Of a stretch of 64,000 nt of DNA, positions 19,239-28,858 are shown one piece after another. The DNA lies in NCBI GenBank assembly GCA_019750095.1, contig JAIEOW010000052.1, positions 1-64,000 on the forward strand, written 5' to 3'. The notes beneath the pieces were generated by a model, which saw only the letters and a list, made by a program, of their open reading frames with translations, did not search any database and was not told the DNA's origin. The stretch's first letter is position 1, and every line of letters starts with the position of its first letter. The DNA comes from Phycisphaerales bacterium (GTDB taxonomy: Bacteria > Planctomycetota > Phycisphaerae > Phycisphaerales > UBA1924). The position numbers and the translations under genes are program-made.

Positions 19239-21566
19239 CTAGAACGCACCACCAATGTACTTGCTCCGGAGCTTGGCCCGGATGCGAATGGCGGCGAGAT
19301 TCAGAAACAGCACGATGCACACCAGCACCAGCGTGGTCGTCCAGACCAGCGGCCGCGCTGCCTCAGAATCCGGACTCTGGAACCCCACATCAAAGATGTG
19401 GAAGCCAAGGTGCATGAACGAGTTCTCCAGGTGCAAGAATGGCGGGCTCTTGCTCACCAAGAGCTCCGGAGCCAGCTTCACCGCGCCAACGAGCATCAGC
19501 GGAGCCACCTCGCCCGCACCGCGTGCCATCGCCAGGATCATCCCCGTCATGATCCCCGGCATCGCCCGGGGCAGCACAATCCGGCGAATCGTCTGCCACT
19601 TGCTCGCGCCACACCCATACGACCCCTCACGCATCGTGCGCGGCACCGCGGCGATCGCCTCTTCTGTCGCCACGATCACCACCGGCAACGTCAGCAGCGA
19701 CAGTGTCAGTGCGGCCCACAGAAGCCCGCGTGTGCCAAACGTCGCCGCCGGGCGATACTCATAGAACCCATGAAAATAGGGCGTGCCCACCAGCAAACCC
19801 ACCACACCCGCCGCCGCCGCGAGCCATGTGAGCGCGGAGAGAAGCATCAGCCACTTCTGCGTCCGCGTCGCCTCTCGCCCGGGCTTTGGCCGCCCATACA
19901 GCCCCATCGCCACCGCAAACACCACCACCATCCCAAGCCCTATGGCCCCCGCCCACCACGCAAACCGCGACACCACCATCTCTGGCATCGGCCCGCGATC
20001 GATATACGCACCAAGCGTGTAGCAGAAGAACCCAAGCCCGAACACCCCATACACAATGCTCGGCACCCCGGCGAGATTGTTCACACAGATCCGCACCACC
20101 GAGATCATCACGCCCTGCTTTGCGTACTCGCGCATATACAACGCCGCGATCACGCCCAGCGGCACCACCAGCACGCTGAGCAGCAGCGTCAGCAGCACCG
20201 TCCCGAAGATCACCGGGAAAATCCCGCCTTCAGTGTTCGTGTTCCGCGGCTCGTCAAACACAAACTCGCGCCACCGATCCAGATACACGCCCACCTTGCC
20301 CGCGAAAGTCAGTTGATTCGGCTCTACCCAGCGCACGACACTCGACAGGCGCATCGGCTCATCGGGCGCGGTCGACGTTGTCGGAGCGAATCGACCGGAC
20401 TCGGCATCCCGCACGATCAGTCGCACCTCGGCATCCCGCGCGTCGATCTCCTTGATCCGATCGAGCACCGACTGGTACGCCGCGTTCAGTTCATCCGACT
20501 TGGCCTTGTATCGCGTCTCCAGTGCGGCGAGTTCCTGTTCGCTCATGCTCGCCGACGACGGGCGTTCCAGCACCGCAACCAGCGCAGCTCCGATCGCCAC
20601 CACCCAGCAGGCACTGACCACCAATCGCCGCGTCGGAGTCACGCTCCCGGGTCGATCCGCCATCTGGATGAGCCGACGCGTCATGACCGCCGCAACCGCC
20701 GCCAGCCCCACAGCCATCACCAACCACGCCCACCACACGCCCGCGCCAAACGCCGGCCCCATCCCCGCCTTCGCCCGCGCCGCCGCGAGCTTGGCCTGTT
20801 CAAAGTCTTGACGCTCGCGCTCCAGCCGCTGATTGATCTCCCCCACTTCGCCCTTGCTCAGCACCGCGATCTGCCCACGCCGGTCGCTCGCCTCCCCGTG
20901 CAGAGGCGCAATACTTCTCCATAGTCCCTTGCCCTTTTCCGCCGCCGCAAGGGTCGTGATCACGGGCGAACCAGAGCCCTCGGCGGGCTTCACCCGTCGC
21001 TCCACGCGCTCCGCCACGCCGATCCAGAGCCCCCAGTTGTTGTTCCGCTCGAGCAGCGTCGCTTCCGGGTCGCGGCGGGTGGACTTGACCTTGTACAACT
21101 CGATCCACTCGAACGGCTCGCCGCGAATCTCCTTGTTGCCGATGCGATACAGCGTCCGCACGGGCCGCCCCTGAGCATCGAATGCGCCGGGAATGAACCC
21201 CGCGGCATCGGCCTTCAGCTTCTCAATTGCCGCCCGATCGCTCTCCTGAGGCACAAAGTGCTCGGTCGCCATCGGCATGCCCATGACCACGCGCCCATCG
21301 GTCATCACCAGCGTGTCGATGGGCTTTGGCCAGAATGTTCGAGATCCCTGATACACCGTGATGCCCAGAAGCGCGACGATCATCACGATACAGATCGACA
21401 TCGCCATGCCCGTCAGCCACACCACCGGCTCGCCGCGTGCAGACAGCGGCGTCGCTCGAGATTTCGGCGAACCAAGCCGAGCTCCAAGCAGAGGTCGCGA
21501 ACCTCCTTGGTGGTTCGCCACATCGACCGGGGCGATCACAGGGTTGGGCTGGGTGAGCTGTCCCAT
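19239..21566 (-). CDS. pstA: Phosphate ABC transporter permease PstA, greatly enlarged
   Basis: The C-terminal 330 residues are a standard PstA permease ([31 protein letters not shown]..., then [19 protein letters not shown] and the EAA-type loop [24 protein letters not shown]). Before it are about 440 extra residues: a first membrane helix near residues 50-72, a domain of about 200 residues with [19 protein letters not shown], two more hydrophobic segments (about 275-345), and a coiled-coil-like stretch [19 protein letters not shown]. The usual PstA is 280-300 residues; large variants are known in some Proteobacteria. It follows pstC after 12 bases. The extra part probably lies largely outside the cytoplasmic membrane; its role is unknown. 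Confidence 0.92.
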   Translation of the reverse strand: MGQLTQPNPVIAPVDVANHQGGSRPLLGARLGSPKSRATPLSARGEPVVWLTGMAMSICIVMIVALLGITVYQGSRTFWPKPIDTLVMTDGRVVMGMPMATEHFVPQESDRAAIEKLKADAAGFIPGAFDAQGRPVRTLYRIGNKEIRGEPFEWIELYKVKSTRRDPEATLLERNNNWGLWIGVAERVERRVKPAEGSGSPVITTLAAAEKGKGLWRSIAPLHGEASDRRGQIAVLSKGEVGEINQRLERERQDFEQAKLAAARAKAGMGPAFGAGVWWAWLVMAVGLAAVAAVMTRRLIQMADRPGSVTPTRRLVVSACWVVAIGAALVAVLERPSSASMSEQELAALETRYKAKSDELNAAYQSVLDRIKEIDARDAEVRLIVRDAESGRFAPTTSTAPDEPMRLSSVVRWVEPNQLTFAGKVGVYLDRWREFVFDEPRNTNTEGGIFPVIFGTVLLTLLLSVLVVPLGVIAALYMREYAKQGVMISVVRICVNNLAGVPSIVYGVFGLGFFCYTLGAYIDRGPMPEMVVSRFAWWAGAIGLGMVVVFAVAMGLYGRPKPGREATRTQKWLMLLSALTWLAAAAGVVGLLVGTPYFHGFYEYRPAATFGTRGLLWAALTLSLLTLPVVIVATEEAIAAVPRTMREGSYGCGASKWQTIRRIVLPRAMPGIMTGMILAMARGAGEVAPLMLVGAVKLAPELLVSKSPPFLHLENSFMHLGFHIFDVGFQSPDSEAARPLVWTTTLVLVCIVLFLNLAAIRIRAKLRSKYIGGAF

Positions 21567-21578
21567 GGCAAGCCAGGC

Positions 21579-24461
21579 CTAAAGGCCCGCAACCCTCCTT
21601 CGGAAACGCTGCCGAACAAGCTCGGCGGCGGTGTTGACGATGAACGTCATCACCAGCAGCACCAGCCCGCACAGAAACAGCACGCGATAGTGTGTTGAAT
21701 CCACCGGCGCCTCGGGCAACTCCACCGCGATGTTCGCCGCCAGTGTGCGGAATCCGCTGAACATGCTCGTGTCCATGCTCGGCGTGTTGCCGGTGGCCAT
21801 AAGCACGATCATCGTCTCTCCCGCCGCCCGGCCAAGCCCGATCATGCAAGCCGAGAAGATCCCGCTCGCCGCCACCGGCAGCACCACGCGGATCGCCGTC
21901 TGCCATCTCGTGGCCCCTGCACCCAGCGACGCCGACCGCAGCGAAGGCGACACCGCCGACAGCGCATCCTCGCTCACCGTGTAGATGATCGGGATGATCG
22001 CAAATCCCATGATGATCCCCACCACCAGGCTGTTCCGCTGGTTGAACGGCCCCATGATCGAATCACGCGCATCCATGCCGATCGTCGAGAGCACCCACGC
22101 TCCGATCGCGGCAAACACCATCGCGATCGCCAGCACGCACACAAACTTGGCAAACTCCACCACCGCCGCACGGGTTCCGGTGCGCAGCTCCGCGCGGCGA
22201 TCCAGTATTGGATCCACCGTCCGCACCTTGAGCATCAACGCGATCGCCGCTCCCGGCGCGACCAGCAACATGAACCACCCGGGCCACGCACCGCCGATGA
22301 TCCCATCCAACCACAGCTTGATGTCCGCCCGCCGCAGCCCATTCCGCTCGACGATCGCCGCGACACTCGGCTCATTCAACGAGCCCTTGGCCTGAACGAC
22401 CTTGCCATCGCGCCAGTACAACCCAAGCCGCCGGAGCGTGTCCTGCTCCTCGCTGGTGAGCGACAGCTTTGTGCCAACCCACGCCGGCACCTGATCCGCC
22501 CGCGCTGGCTCAAACGAGCCCGCCATCACCAGCACCTCGTTGTCGGTCGGGCTGAACAGCACGCGTTCCACGCCCCGACCAATCGGCACACTCGCCAGGA
22601 GGCCCAGCAGCGTCACGCCCAGCACCAGCAGAAAGTGCCGCCCGCTCCCCAACCGCGTCGTCACGCGGATCGGCAGCATCTGAAACAGATATGCCGCGAT
22701 CAGCACGCCCACCGGCACCACGAAAAGCGCCAGCAGCACGCTCGCGAGAAAATCCCGTGCAAACGGAGCCACGATCAGCGCCGCGACAAACCCAAGCACC
22801 ACCGACGGGAGCGACGCCATCGACTCCACAACCGGCTTCACCCGATTTCGCACCCCCGGGTGCAGCATCTCGCTGGTATAGATCGCCGCCAGAATCGCCA
22901 GCGGCACCGCAAAGATCATCGCGTAGAACGTCGCCTTGAGCGTCCCCCAGATCAGCGGCGTCAGCCCCAGCTTCGGCTCAGCACTGTCCTCGCCCGACGA
23001 GGATTGGTACGTGTGGCTCGGCTCGCTCTCTCCCTCATACCAGACTTTGCCAAACAAGCTCAGCGCACTCGCCTCGGCATGCCCCGGCTCAACCGACCAG
23101 ACCTGATACGACCCGTCGCCCATCACCTTCAGCACCGCATCGCCCTTAGGCGCGATTTCCACCGCAGCCACCGGACTCGCTGTCCCGCCCGGCGAGTTCG
23201 TCTCAGCAACCAGCTTCCCGCTGGTCATGTTCCGCAGCACCGAGCGCCCGGCCTCATCCCCCACAACGAACGATCGATCCCGCAAAGCTACCGCGAGCGA
23301 AGAGATCGCCGACGTGCCCGGGCCACCGGGCTCGTGCGCCAGTACCAGCTTCCGTTGATCCGGCGTGGACACACCCGGCGCACGCACCGCAAACAGCGCA
23401 AGCACACGCCCCTGGCTCGTCCCCAGCACCAGCGTCTTGGCCCCCAGCAGCATCGTCGCCGAAGTCAGCGTCTCGCCCGATCTCGCCACGTTCAGGTCGT
23501 CGGCCTTCTGGACAACATCCTCTCCCTCTGGCCCGCGCGTGATCGCAAACCGCCGCACCCGACCATCGTGATAAGGCACAAACAGATCCGCCCCATCACC
23601 CGACACAAACATCGCCAGAGGTGCCGCCCCCACACCCCCACCCCCACCACCGCCCTCACGCGTCAGCTCAAATGGGCTCGATTGCAGCGAAACCCGCGGC
23701 GTGCCACCCCCGAGCGGCCGAACCGTGGACACCCGATCCAGCTCCGCCCCCTGCTCCCGCACCGCCGCGATGAAGTCCGCCCCGCTCGTTCCACCCGGGC
23801 GATAGTCGATCAGCGTCACCGCGCCAGATCCGCTTTTGAGCTCCGTCGGCTCGCGCATCTCCGCGTTCACACGCACTCGTCGCCACCCATCCAGTGATGT
23901 CCGCTCAACGTATCCCTTGCCCTCGACCGCCCGTTCACCTACTGCCATCGCCTTCATCGCGCTGGTCGCGTCGTCGAGCCGAACAAACGCGGCGTCAAAC
24001 CCGATCGTCCCCAGTTGCACCATGCCATCTTGAAACCCAAACGCGATCGCACCCTGCTGCCGCGCATAGCTCCGGGCGGTGACCGCTTTCCCTTCCGGAA
24101 TCAGCGATCGCTCCTCAAGCACCTGCCCGGTCGGCAGAAACACCGCCTGCATCCGCCCCGTCGGCGACACCCACACCGCCATCCCGAGATACTCATCGGT
24201 CTGCGTGAACAGCACCGGCTCGGCCAGCTTCACCGAGCCAGAGGTCGTCAGCGTCGCCTCGCCGCCCCTGAACAAGGGCAGAACCGCAACCACCAGCACC
24301 ACCATGATCGCCAGCACCGCCGCAATCACGCCGAGTCCGCCCACCGTGATCGTCGTCTGCGCGATCCGCTCCACCACCCGCACCTTGGCCGATGTCCGAC
24401 GGCGCGCAGGCCTCGGGACAATGGGGCCTGGGTCGGAGCTCGTGATCGGCGATTCCGGCAT
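21579..24461 (-). CDS. pstC: Phosphate ABC transporter permease PstC with large extracytoplasmic domain
   Basis: The C-terminal half contains the PstC permease: LGLTPLIWGTLKATFYAMIFAVPLAILAAIY, SMASLPSVVLGFVAALIVAP, and the EAA loop ALSAVSPSLRSASLGAGATRWQTAIRVVLP. After a first membrane helix (about residues 37-60) comes some 430 residues of beta-rich sequence with repeated short strands and a poly-Gly stretch, compatible with a beta-propeller facing the periplasm. A second insert (about 640-720) sits between membrane helices. At 960 residues it is about three times the usual size. Start ATG at 24461. It is separated from pstS by 174 bases containing a terminator. Confidence 0.93.
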   Translation of the reverse strand: MPESPITSSDPGPIVPRPARRRTSAKVRVVERIAQTTITVGGLGVIAAVLAIMVVLVVAVLPLFRGGEATLTTSGSVKLAEPVLFTQTDEYLGMAVWVSPTGRMQAVFLPTGQVLEERSLIPEGKAVTARSYARQQGAIAFGFQDGMVQLGTIGFDAAFVRLDDATSAMKAMAVGERAVEGKGYVERTSLDGWRRVRVNAEMREPTELKSGSGAVTLIDYRPGGTSGADFIAAVREQGAELDRVSTVRPLGGGTPRVSLQSSPFELTREGGGGGGGVGAAPLAMFVSGDGADLFVPYHDGRVRRFAITRGPEGEDVVQKADDLNVARSGETLTSATMLLGAKTLVLGTSQGRVLALFAVRAPGVSTPDQRKLVLAHEPGGPGTSAISSLAVALRDRSFVVGDEAGRSVLRNMTSGKLVAETNSPGGTASPVAAVEIAPKGDAVLKVMGDGSYQVWSVEPGHAEASALSLFGKVWYEGESEPSHTYQSSSGEDSAEPKLGLTPLIWGTLKATFYAMIFAVPLAILAAIYTSEMLHPGVRNRVKPVVESMASLPSVVLGFVAALIVAPFARDFLASVLLALFVVPVGVLIAAYLFQMLPIRVTTRLGSGRHFLLVLGVTLLGLLASVPIGRGVERVLFSPTDNEVLVMAGSFEPARADQVPAWVGTKLSLTSEEQDTLRRLGLYWRDGKVVQAKGSLNEPSVAAIVERNGLRRADIKLWLDGIIGGAWPGWFMLLVAPGAAIALMLKVRTVDPILDRRAELRTGTRAAVVEFAKFVCVLAIAMVFAAIGAWVLSTIGMDARDSIMGPFNQRNSLVVGIIMGFAIIPIIYTVSEDALSAVSPSLRSASLGAGATRWQTAIRVVLPVAASGIFSACMIGLGRAAGETMIVLMATGNTPSMDTSMFSGFRTLAANIAVELPEAPVDSTHYRVLFLCGLVLLVMTFIVNTAAELVRQRFRRRVAGL

Positions 24462-24561
24462 GGTGAGAAGGGGCGGAAGGTTGGCTCAGCGTGACGCGAT
24501 CAGGTCTCCAAAACTCTATCAGCGGCTCAATGCGATTTGGCGAACACCCCCACCCGAGGGG

Positions 24562-24594
24562 AAAAAACGAGCGACCAACTTCCGCCGGTCGCTC
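24562..24594 (-). terminator. Intrinsic terminator between pstS and pstC
   Basis: On the minus strand the hairpin GAGCGACC...GGTCGCTC (8-base stem, 10-base loop, 24594-24569) is followed by G and six T (24567-24562). It lies 42 bases after the pstS stop and 101 bases before the pstC start, so it would release most transcripts after pstS and let some read through, giving more binding protein than permease. This is a common arrangement in pst operons. Confidence 0.8.
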
Positions 24595-24635
24595 ATGCGT
24601 TCTGTCGGTTCCTGTTCATTCAACGCGTCGGGGGC

Positions 24636-25613
24636 TCAGAGGCCGCCCAGCCCGCACTTCTTCAGATCCTCGCCAGCGATCGCCGCGGTCACGGGGAAGT
24701 ACCCGTCCTTGATCACGCCTTCCTGGCCCTGCTTCGAGAAGATCATCTTCACAAACTCAGCCCGCAGCGGCTCCATCTGCGTGCCCGGCTTGTGGTTGAT
24801 GTACACGTAGAGGAACCGGCCCAGCGGATAGGTGCCCGCATAGGCGTTCTCGGCGTTCGCATCGAAGGCCTTCTCGCCCTTCTTCGCCGCGATCTTGACG
24901 GCCTTCACGTCCGCCGTCTTGTAGCCCAGCCCGGAGTAGCCCATGCCGAACTTGTCGCTCGCCACCGCCTGAACGACGGCCGACGAACCCGGCTGCTCCT
25001 TCACCGAGGGCTTAAAGTCCTTCTTGCTCAGCGCGTGCTCCTTGAAGTACCCATAGGTGCCCGAGGCTGAGTTGCGCCCGTACAGCGCGATCTTCTGCGC
25101 AGCCCATGCCGGGTCCTTCACGCCCACGTCGCCCCAGGTCATCTCCGGGCCATCGACCGAGAAGATCTTCTTCAGATCATCCATAGTCAGCTCGGCGACC
25201 GGGTTGTCCTTGTGCACGTAGACGCCAAGAGCATCAACCGCCGTACGGAGGGCCGTCGGCTTGTACCCGAACTTCTTCTCAAACGCGTCGATCTCCGAGC
25301 CCTTCATCTCGCGGCTCATCGGGCCGAACTGCGCCTGGCCCTCGATCAACGCTGGCGGAGCCGTCGACGAGCCCTTGCCCTCGATCTCCACCTTCACCGC
25401 CGGGTAGAACTTGTTGAACGCCTCGGCCCAGTGCGTCATCAGGTTGTTCATCGAATCCGAGCCCATGCTCTTGATCGACCCGGAAACCCCGGAGACCGCC
25501 TTGTACTCCGGAATCTTTGTGTCGACTTCAACCTTGGACTGAGCGAGAGACACGGACGACATCGCGGCGATCGTCGCCGCACCCACGAAACACGCCGAGA
25601 AAAACCGTTTCAT
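24636..25613 (-). CDS. pstS: Phosphate-binding periplasmic protein PstS
   Basis: PstS captures phosphate in the periplasm and delivers it to PstCA. A classical signal peptide covers residues 1-24 (MKRFFSACFVGAATIAAMSS, cut after SLAQ). The mature part shows the phosphate-site motifs GKGSSTAPPALIEGQAQFGPMS, AVDALGVYVHKDNP, and GRNSASGTYGYFKEHAL. Length 325 is normal. No lipobox Cys at the cleavage site, so it is likely soluble rather than lipid-anchored. It is the first gene of the pst unit and is followed by a terminator. Confidence 0.95.
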   Translation of the reverse strand: MKRFFSACFVGAATIAAMSSVSLAQSKVEVDTKIPEYKAVSGVSGSIKSMGSDSMNNLMTHWAEAFNKFYPAVKVEIEGKGSSTAPPALIEGQAQFGPMSREMKGSEIDAFEKKFGYKPTALRTAVDALGVYVHKDNPVAELTMDDLKKIFSVDGPEMTWGDVGVKDPAWAAQKIALYGRNSASGTYGYFKEHALSKKDFKPSVKEQPGSSAVVQAVASDKFGMGYSGLGYKTADVKAVKIAAKKGEKAFDANAENAYAGTYPLGRFLYVYINHKPGTQMEPLRAEFVKMIFSKQGQEGVIKDGYFPVTAAIAGEDLKKCGLGGL

Positions 25614-25804
25614 CCAGAAACCTCCATGAAGGCGCCGCCATCAAGACCGCGCCAAGGCCGAGTCCCCCCAACAGCACATCGCCGTCGCTCTTCAACGCGT
25701 GGCATTGTTCCAAGCCCGCATCCGGTGCGAGCGAACGAACTATGAATCTTGTGTAAAGGACGCCAGTCATGCGGGATTTCCCTAGACCGTTCGTTCCGCC
25801 AACC

Positions 25805-25819
25805 GACAGTTTCAGACAG
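25805..25819 (-). promoter_or_regulatory. Possible Pho-box-like direct repeat upstream of pstS
   Basis: On the minus strand CTGTC-tgaaa-CTGTC places two CTGTC half-sites 10 bases apart. The Escherichia coli Pho box uses similar CTGTCAT half-sites at an 11-base repeat. It lies about 190 bases upstream of the pstS start in the 25614-25823 gap. The spacing is off by one and planctomycete PhoB sites are not known to me, so this is weak. Confidence 0.25.
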
Positions 25820-25823
25820 AAAA

Positions 25824-26240
25824 TCAACCCAGTTTCAGAGCGGCCTTGATCCGCTCTCCGACCGTGAACTGGGCCAAATCGATCAATTCGCCCGCATCCA
25901 GCAGCTTCCCGCCACACTCAGAGCAGATCATGATCAGGACATGCATCTGCTTGGCGTCGGCAACTTCGGTCAGGAGTGACTGATCCCTGGGGCACATGAG
26001 TGGAGCAATTGGGCCGTTGGGCTTGTCTTTCCCGAATGGCCCGAGATCGACCTTGGACGCTGCGCCGGCCGCGAGAATCCGCTCAAGTTCGTTCTTGTCG
26101 AGCCACACGGCACCACACTTGGCGCAGCGATCCACCGTGACCCCGGCCGTGCCGGCGACCGCCGATTTTTCCATCAGCGTCCCGTCTTTGGGGCAGCGCA
26201 GCCGAGATTGACCAGTTTCCGCTTCGTGAAAGTGCGACAT
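25824..26240 (-). CDS. Small protein with two TFIIB-type zinc ribbons
   Basis: A 138-residue soluble protein with two copies of the zf-TFIIB pattern: CPKDGTLM...DRCAKCGAVWLDKNELERIL (about residues 15-55) and CPRDQSLL...CSECGGKLLDAGELIDL (about 80-120). Each has two CxxC/CxxD-type knuckles and the conserved LDxxEL helix that defines the family. Members are widespread in bacteria; their role is unknown, perhaps nucleic-acid or protein binding. ATG at 26240 is preferred because the conserved region begins shortly after; the frame runs on to 26312 through Gly/Arg-rich sequence. It lies upstream of pstS in the same direction, probably a separate unit. Confidence 0.8.
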   Translation of the reverse strand: MSHFHEAETGQSRLRCPKDGTLMEKSAVAGTAGVTVDRCAKCGAVWLDKNELERILAAGAASKVDLGPFGKDKPNGPIAPLMCPRDQSLLTEVADAKQMHVLIMICSECGGKLLDAGELIDLAQFTVGERIKAALKLG

Positions 26241-26314
26241 GGGAGATCCATCAGAACCGCCCCCCCGCGTTCGCCCTAGGCCCCCCTGGAGAATCGAAGT
26301 CGATCCGGGCAATG

Positions 26315-27151
26315 CTATCGATAATCCCCATCATCCCACGTCGCCGGATTTACCGCCTTCACCGTCGGGAGGATCGACGCGTGCGTATCCAGAAAGAGCA
26401 CGTTCGGCCCGGACCCATGCCGCCTAGGCGCGATCCGCTGCGCCTCGGTCGCCGTCTGGGGGCCAAGCCCGGTCACGCTGGAGATCTTCCACATGTCGTA
26501 GAACACGCTGATCTGCAGTTCATCGTTTGACGGCAGATAGTTGTTCCCCCATCGCACCCCGTTGGGATCATCTGTAAAGCACGCCAGATACGCCGTCTGA
26601 GTTGGCCACGTGTACTTGCTCATCCGCGTCGGTGGCTTCCCGAGGTCCGTCGCCGTGGCCTGCGTCGCCGTCACCAGCCGAGTGAACTTCAGCCCGTTGT
26701 TCACATAGTGAATCTGATGCGGGTCCTTCGGCCGCGCCGGGTCGCGGAAATATGGCGCACGCTCGTACCGATCCTGAACTCCCCCATTTGGCTGCGTCGA
26801 GACGCAGCGATCATCCAGAAACGGCCTCAGCGAAAACGCCCAAGAGATGTTCACCCGCGCCTGCTGAGTGGGGGCGTTGAACCACGCCGGCACCTGAGGC
26901 ACCCCGCCGTTGTTGAACTCACTCACCCCGCTCTCGCGCGGGTGGATCTCCTTTGAACTCTCTGAATACATCCCAAGCGCCGTGCCGATCTGCCGCTGAT
27001 TGCTGAGGCACACGACCTGCCATCCCGCCGCCCGCGCTTTGCCGAGCGAAGGCAACAGCAGGCCGACCAGCAGCGCGATGATCGCGATGACCACCAGCAG
27101 CTCGATCAGCGTGAACCCGCACCGATTCGACATGCGTTCGGGTCGTGCCAT
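26315..27151 (-). CDS. Pilin-like secreted protein with type II prepilin N-terminal motif
   Basis: Begins [20 protein letters not shown], with the prepilin peptidase motif [23 protein letters not shown] (about residues 12-34) and the usual continuation [27 protein letters not shown] seen in planctomycete pilin-like proteins. The remainder (278 residues in all) is a polar domain ending in the H-X9-DG-like [19 protein letters not shown]. An ATG at 27133 would shorten the leader to six residues before the motif and is equally possible. The frame upstream to 27481 is antisense to the neighbouring gene and is excluded. Second such protein in the window; divergent from the lamin-tail gene. Confidence 0.85.
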   Translation of the reverse strand: MARPERMSNRCGFTLIELLVVIAIIALLVGLLLPSLGKARAAGWQVVCLSNQRQIGTALGMYSESSKEIHPRESGVSEFNNGGVPQVPAWFNAPTQQARVNISWAFSLRPFLDDRCVSTQPNGGVQDRYERAPYFRDPARPKDPHQIHYVNNGLKFTRLVTATQATATDLGKPPTRMSKYTWPTQTAYLACFTDDPNGVRWGNNYLPSNDELQISVFYDMWKISSVTGLGPQTATEAQRIAPRRHGSGPNVLFLDTHASILPTVKAVNPATWDDGDYR

Positions 27152-27245
27152 TTTCAGAGCGTACCTCAAGCCCCGCGATGTGCAAGTCCGCGGATTTGAT
27201 ACAGTGCTGTTCAAATCGCACGGACGCGTTTTCAGGAGTGTGCTC

Positions 27246-28079
27246 ATGCCCATATCCCTTCGCGCCCTCACCCTCGTTCTGAGTGCATCGCTCCCCGCGC
27301 TCGCGATCGCCGGGCCGGACGCCAAACCCATCGTCCCCGCGCCGCACCCGCTAATCACCGAGATCCTCTTTGCCGTGCCCCCCGGCACAAAGGGCGACGC
27401 CAACGCCGACGGCAAGCGCGACGCCATCGGTGACGAGTTCATCGAACTCACCAACTCGCATGACAAGCCCATCCAGCTCAAGGGCTACACAGTGGTCGAC
27501 ATCGACGCGTTTTCCCCCGGCTCAGCGAAGCCCAAGCCCGACAAGCCGGGTGATCGCCCATCATCTCAACCACCCCCTCCGCGCAAGCCCCGAAGCGATA
27601 GTGCGCAGGTCCGCTTCACCTTTCCAGAACTCGAGCTCAAGCCCGGCGAGACTGTCGTCGTCTTCAACGGATACAAGTCCACCTTCAGCGGTCCCGTCGG
27701 CGATTCCGCGAAACCACCCAGCGGCAAGAACGACCGCTTTCACAACGCCTATGTCTTTACGATGTCGAACACATCGCAGTACGCCGCCCTCTCCAACGAG
27801 GCCGACTGCGTGATCCTGCTCGATCCGCAGGGCAAGCCGCTCCACGCGGTCCATTGGGGCAAACCCGCCGACGACAACAAGAAGCCGCCTCAGTCGGCGA
27901 TGATCGTCGAAGAAGCCCCGCAAGCCGTCGAGAGCGTGCAGAGATTGAACGCCGGTGGCAAGCTCGTGCCGCACTCTGACCTTCCCGGCGACCAGAGCAA
28001 GAGCCCGTGCTCACCCGGCCTCTACGTCGAGCCCGATCGCTCTGCTAAGCCCGCCGCAGACGCGAAATCCAAGCCCTGA
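27246..28079 (+). CDS. Secreted lamin-tail-domain protein
   Basis: A 277-residue exported protein: signal peptide about 1-23 ([20 protein letters not shown]), then a lamin-tail-type (LTD) beta domain with [12 protein letters not shown], a Ca-loop-like [32 protein letters not shown], and [11 protein letters not shown]. An acidic/Pro-rich insertion lies near residues 85-115. The C-terminus is Lys/Pro-rich. Start: ATG at 27246 with CAGGAG 7 bases upstream. LTD domains occur in secreted nucleases and surface proteins; no nuclease motif is visible here, so the function remains open. Confidence 0.75.
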   Translation: MPISLRALTLVLSASLPALAIAGPDAKPIVPAPHPLITEILFAVPPGTKGDANADGKRDAIGDEFIELTNSHDKPIQLKGYTVVDIDAFSPGSAKPKPDKPGDRPSSQPPPPRKPRSDSAQVRFTFPELELKPGETVVVFNGYKSTFSGPVGDSAKPPSGKNDRFHNAYVFTMSNTSQYAALSNEADCVILLDPQGKPLHAVHWGKPADDNKKPPQSAMIVEEAPQAVESVQRLNAGGKLVPHSDLPGDQSKSPCSPGLYVEPDRSAKPAADAKSKP

Positions 28080-28192
28080 AGCCGCTCTGAAAGGGAGCAC
28101 GCAAAGTGGCCAACTTCGGCCGAAGTCGCCGATGATTACCGAGCGGCACAGCCGCGCCATTCGTTCACGCCCGTCGCATGGAGGCGACCCCA

Positions 28193-28747
28193 ATGCCCGC
28201 ATCGATCCGCCGTCCGTTGATCCTCGCCAGCACCCTCGCCCTGGGTTTGGGCCTCGGCGCCTGCCAGAGCTATCACCCGGGCTGGTACGAGGGCGACGGC
28301 GTGCTCACCGCCCTTCCAACCGGAAAAAACGGTGCCGACCAGTACGAAGTTGAGTTTCCTCCGATCGACCTCATGAAGCCCGGTCGGCACACCCTCACCC
28401 TCAAGCGTCTTCCCAACGAGCAACTCCTGAGCAAGCTCTCTCTGGACGAGCCGTCTCGCGAGAAGCTCGATTGGATTGAAAAGGCCCGCGTCCGCGTCGT
28501 CATGACACTGATCGAATCTGAGTCCGGCCGCACCAGCATGAAAGACGGCCACCTCAGCGAAGACTGGGCCACCACCGCGGAATCCTGGAACGGCCAGCCC
28601 GTGGATTTCGTCGGCATCTGGTTCCGCCCCCAGCGTCACGATGAGTTCACGCTGGTCATCGACGTCTGGATCGAGCAGCGCGTGGAGAACGCCCCGCCCA
28701 TCACCGCCACCCCGCGCCTCGCCGGTGGCGGCGTCGGAACGCGTTGA
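28193..28747 (+). CDS. Lipoprotein of unknown function
   Basis: A 184-residue lipoprotein: the signal ends in LGLGAC with the lipidated Cys at residue 24. The mature part is acidic and mostly beta (YEVEFPPIDLMKPGRHTLTLKRLP; VDFVGIWFRPQRHDEFTLVIDVWIEQ). I recognise no family. Start: the ATG at 28193 has GGAGG 8 bases upstream; a second ATG at 28178 is in frame but has no such site. Codon use matches the neighbours. It converges with the DEAD-box helicase gene. Confidence 0.7.
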   Translation: MPASIRRPLILASTLALGLGLGACQSYHPGWYEGDGVLTALPTGKNGADQYEVEFPPIDLMKPGRHTLTLKRLPNEQLLSKLSLDEPSREKLDWIEKARVRVVMTLIESESGRTSMKDGHLSEDWATTAESWNGQPVDFVGIWFRPQRHDEFTLVIDVWIEQRVENAPPITATPRLAGGGVGTR

Positions 28748-28768
28748 GTTCTTGCAGCAAAAACACAC

Positions 28769-28839
28769 ACGCCCGGTTCTTTCGCGCCCGACGACCCCGA
28801 CCATCTCGGGTGTTCGTCAGACGCAGAAGAACCGGGCGT
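28769..28839. terminator. Long hairpin between convergent genes
   Basis: acgcccggttctt (28769-28781) and aagaaccgggcgt (28827-28839) pair perfectly over 13 bases, and the interior (gacga.cccga / tcggg...tcgtc) pairs again with a small internal loop. It lies between the lipoprotein stop (28747) and the helicase stop (28859). Without a T-run, a two-way termination role is inferred from position. Confidence 0.5.
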
Positions 28840-28858
28840 TGCGTTTCAATCCAAAGAC

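Noticed and set aside
22635-23897. A 420-residue plus-strand frame opposite pstC
   Set aside because: His/Arg/Pro-rich antisense frame over the pstC coding sequence.
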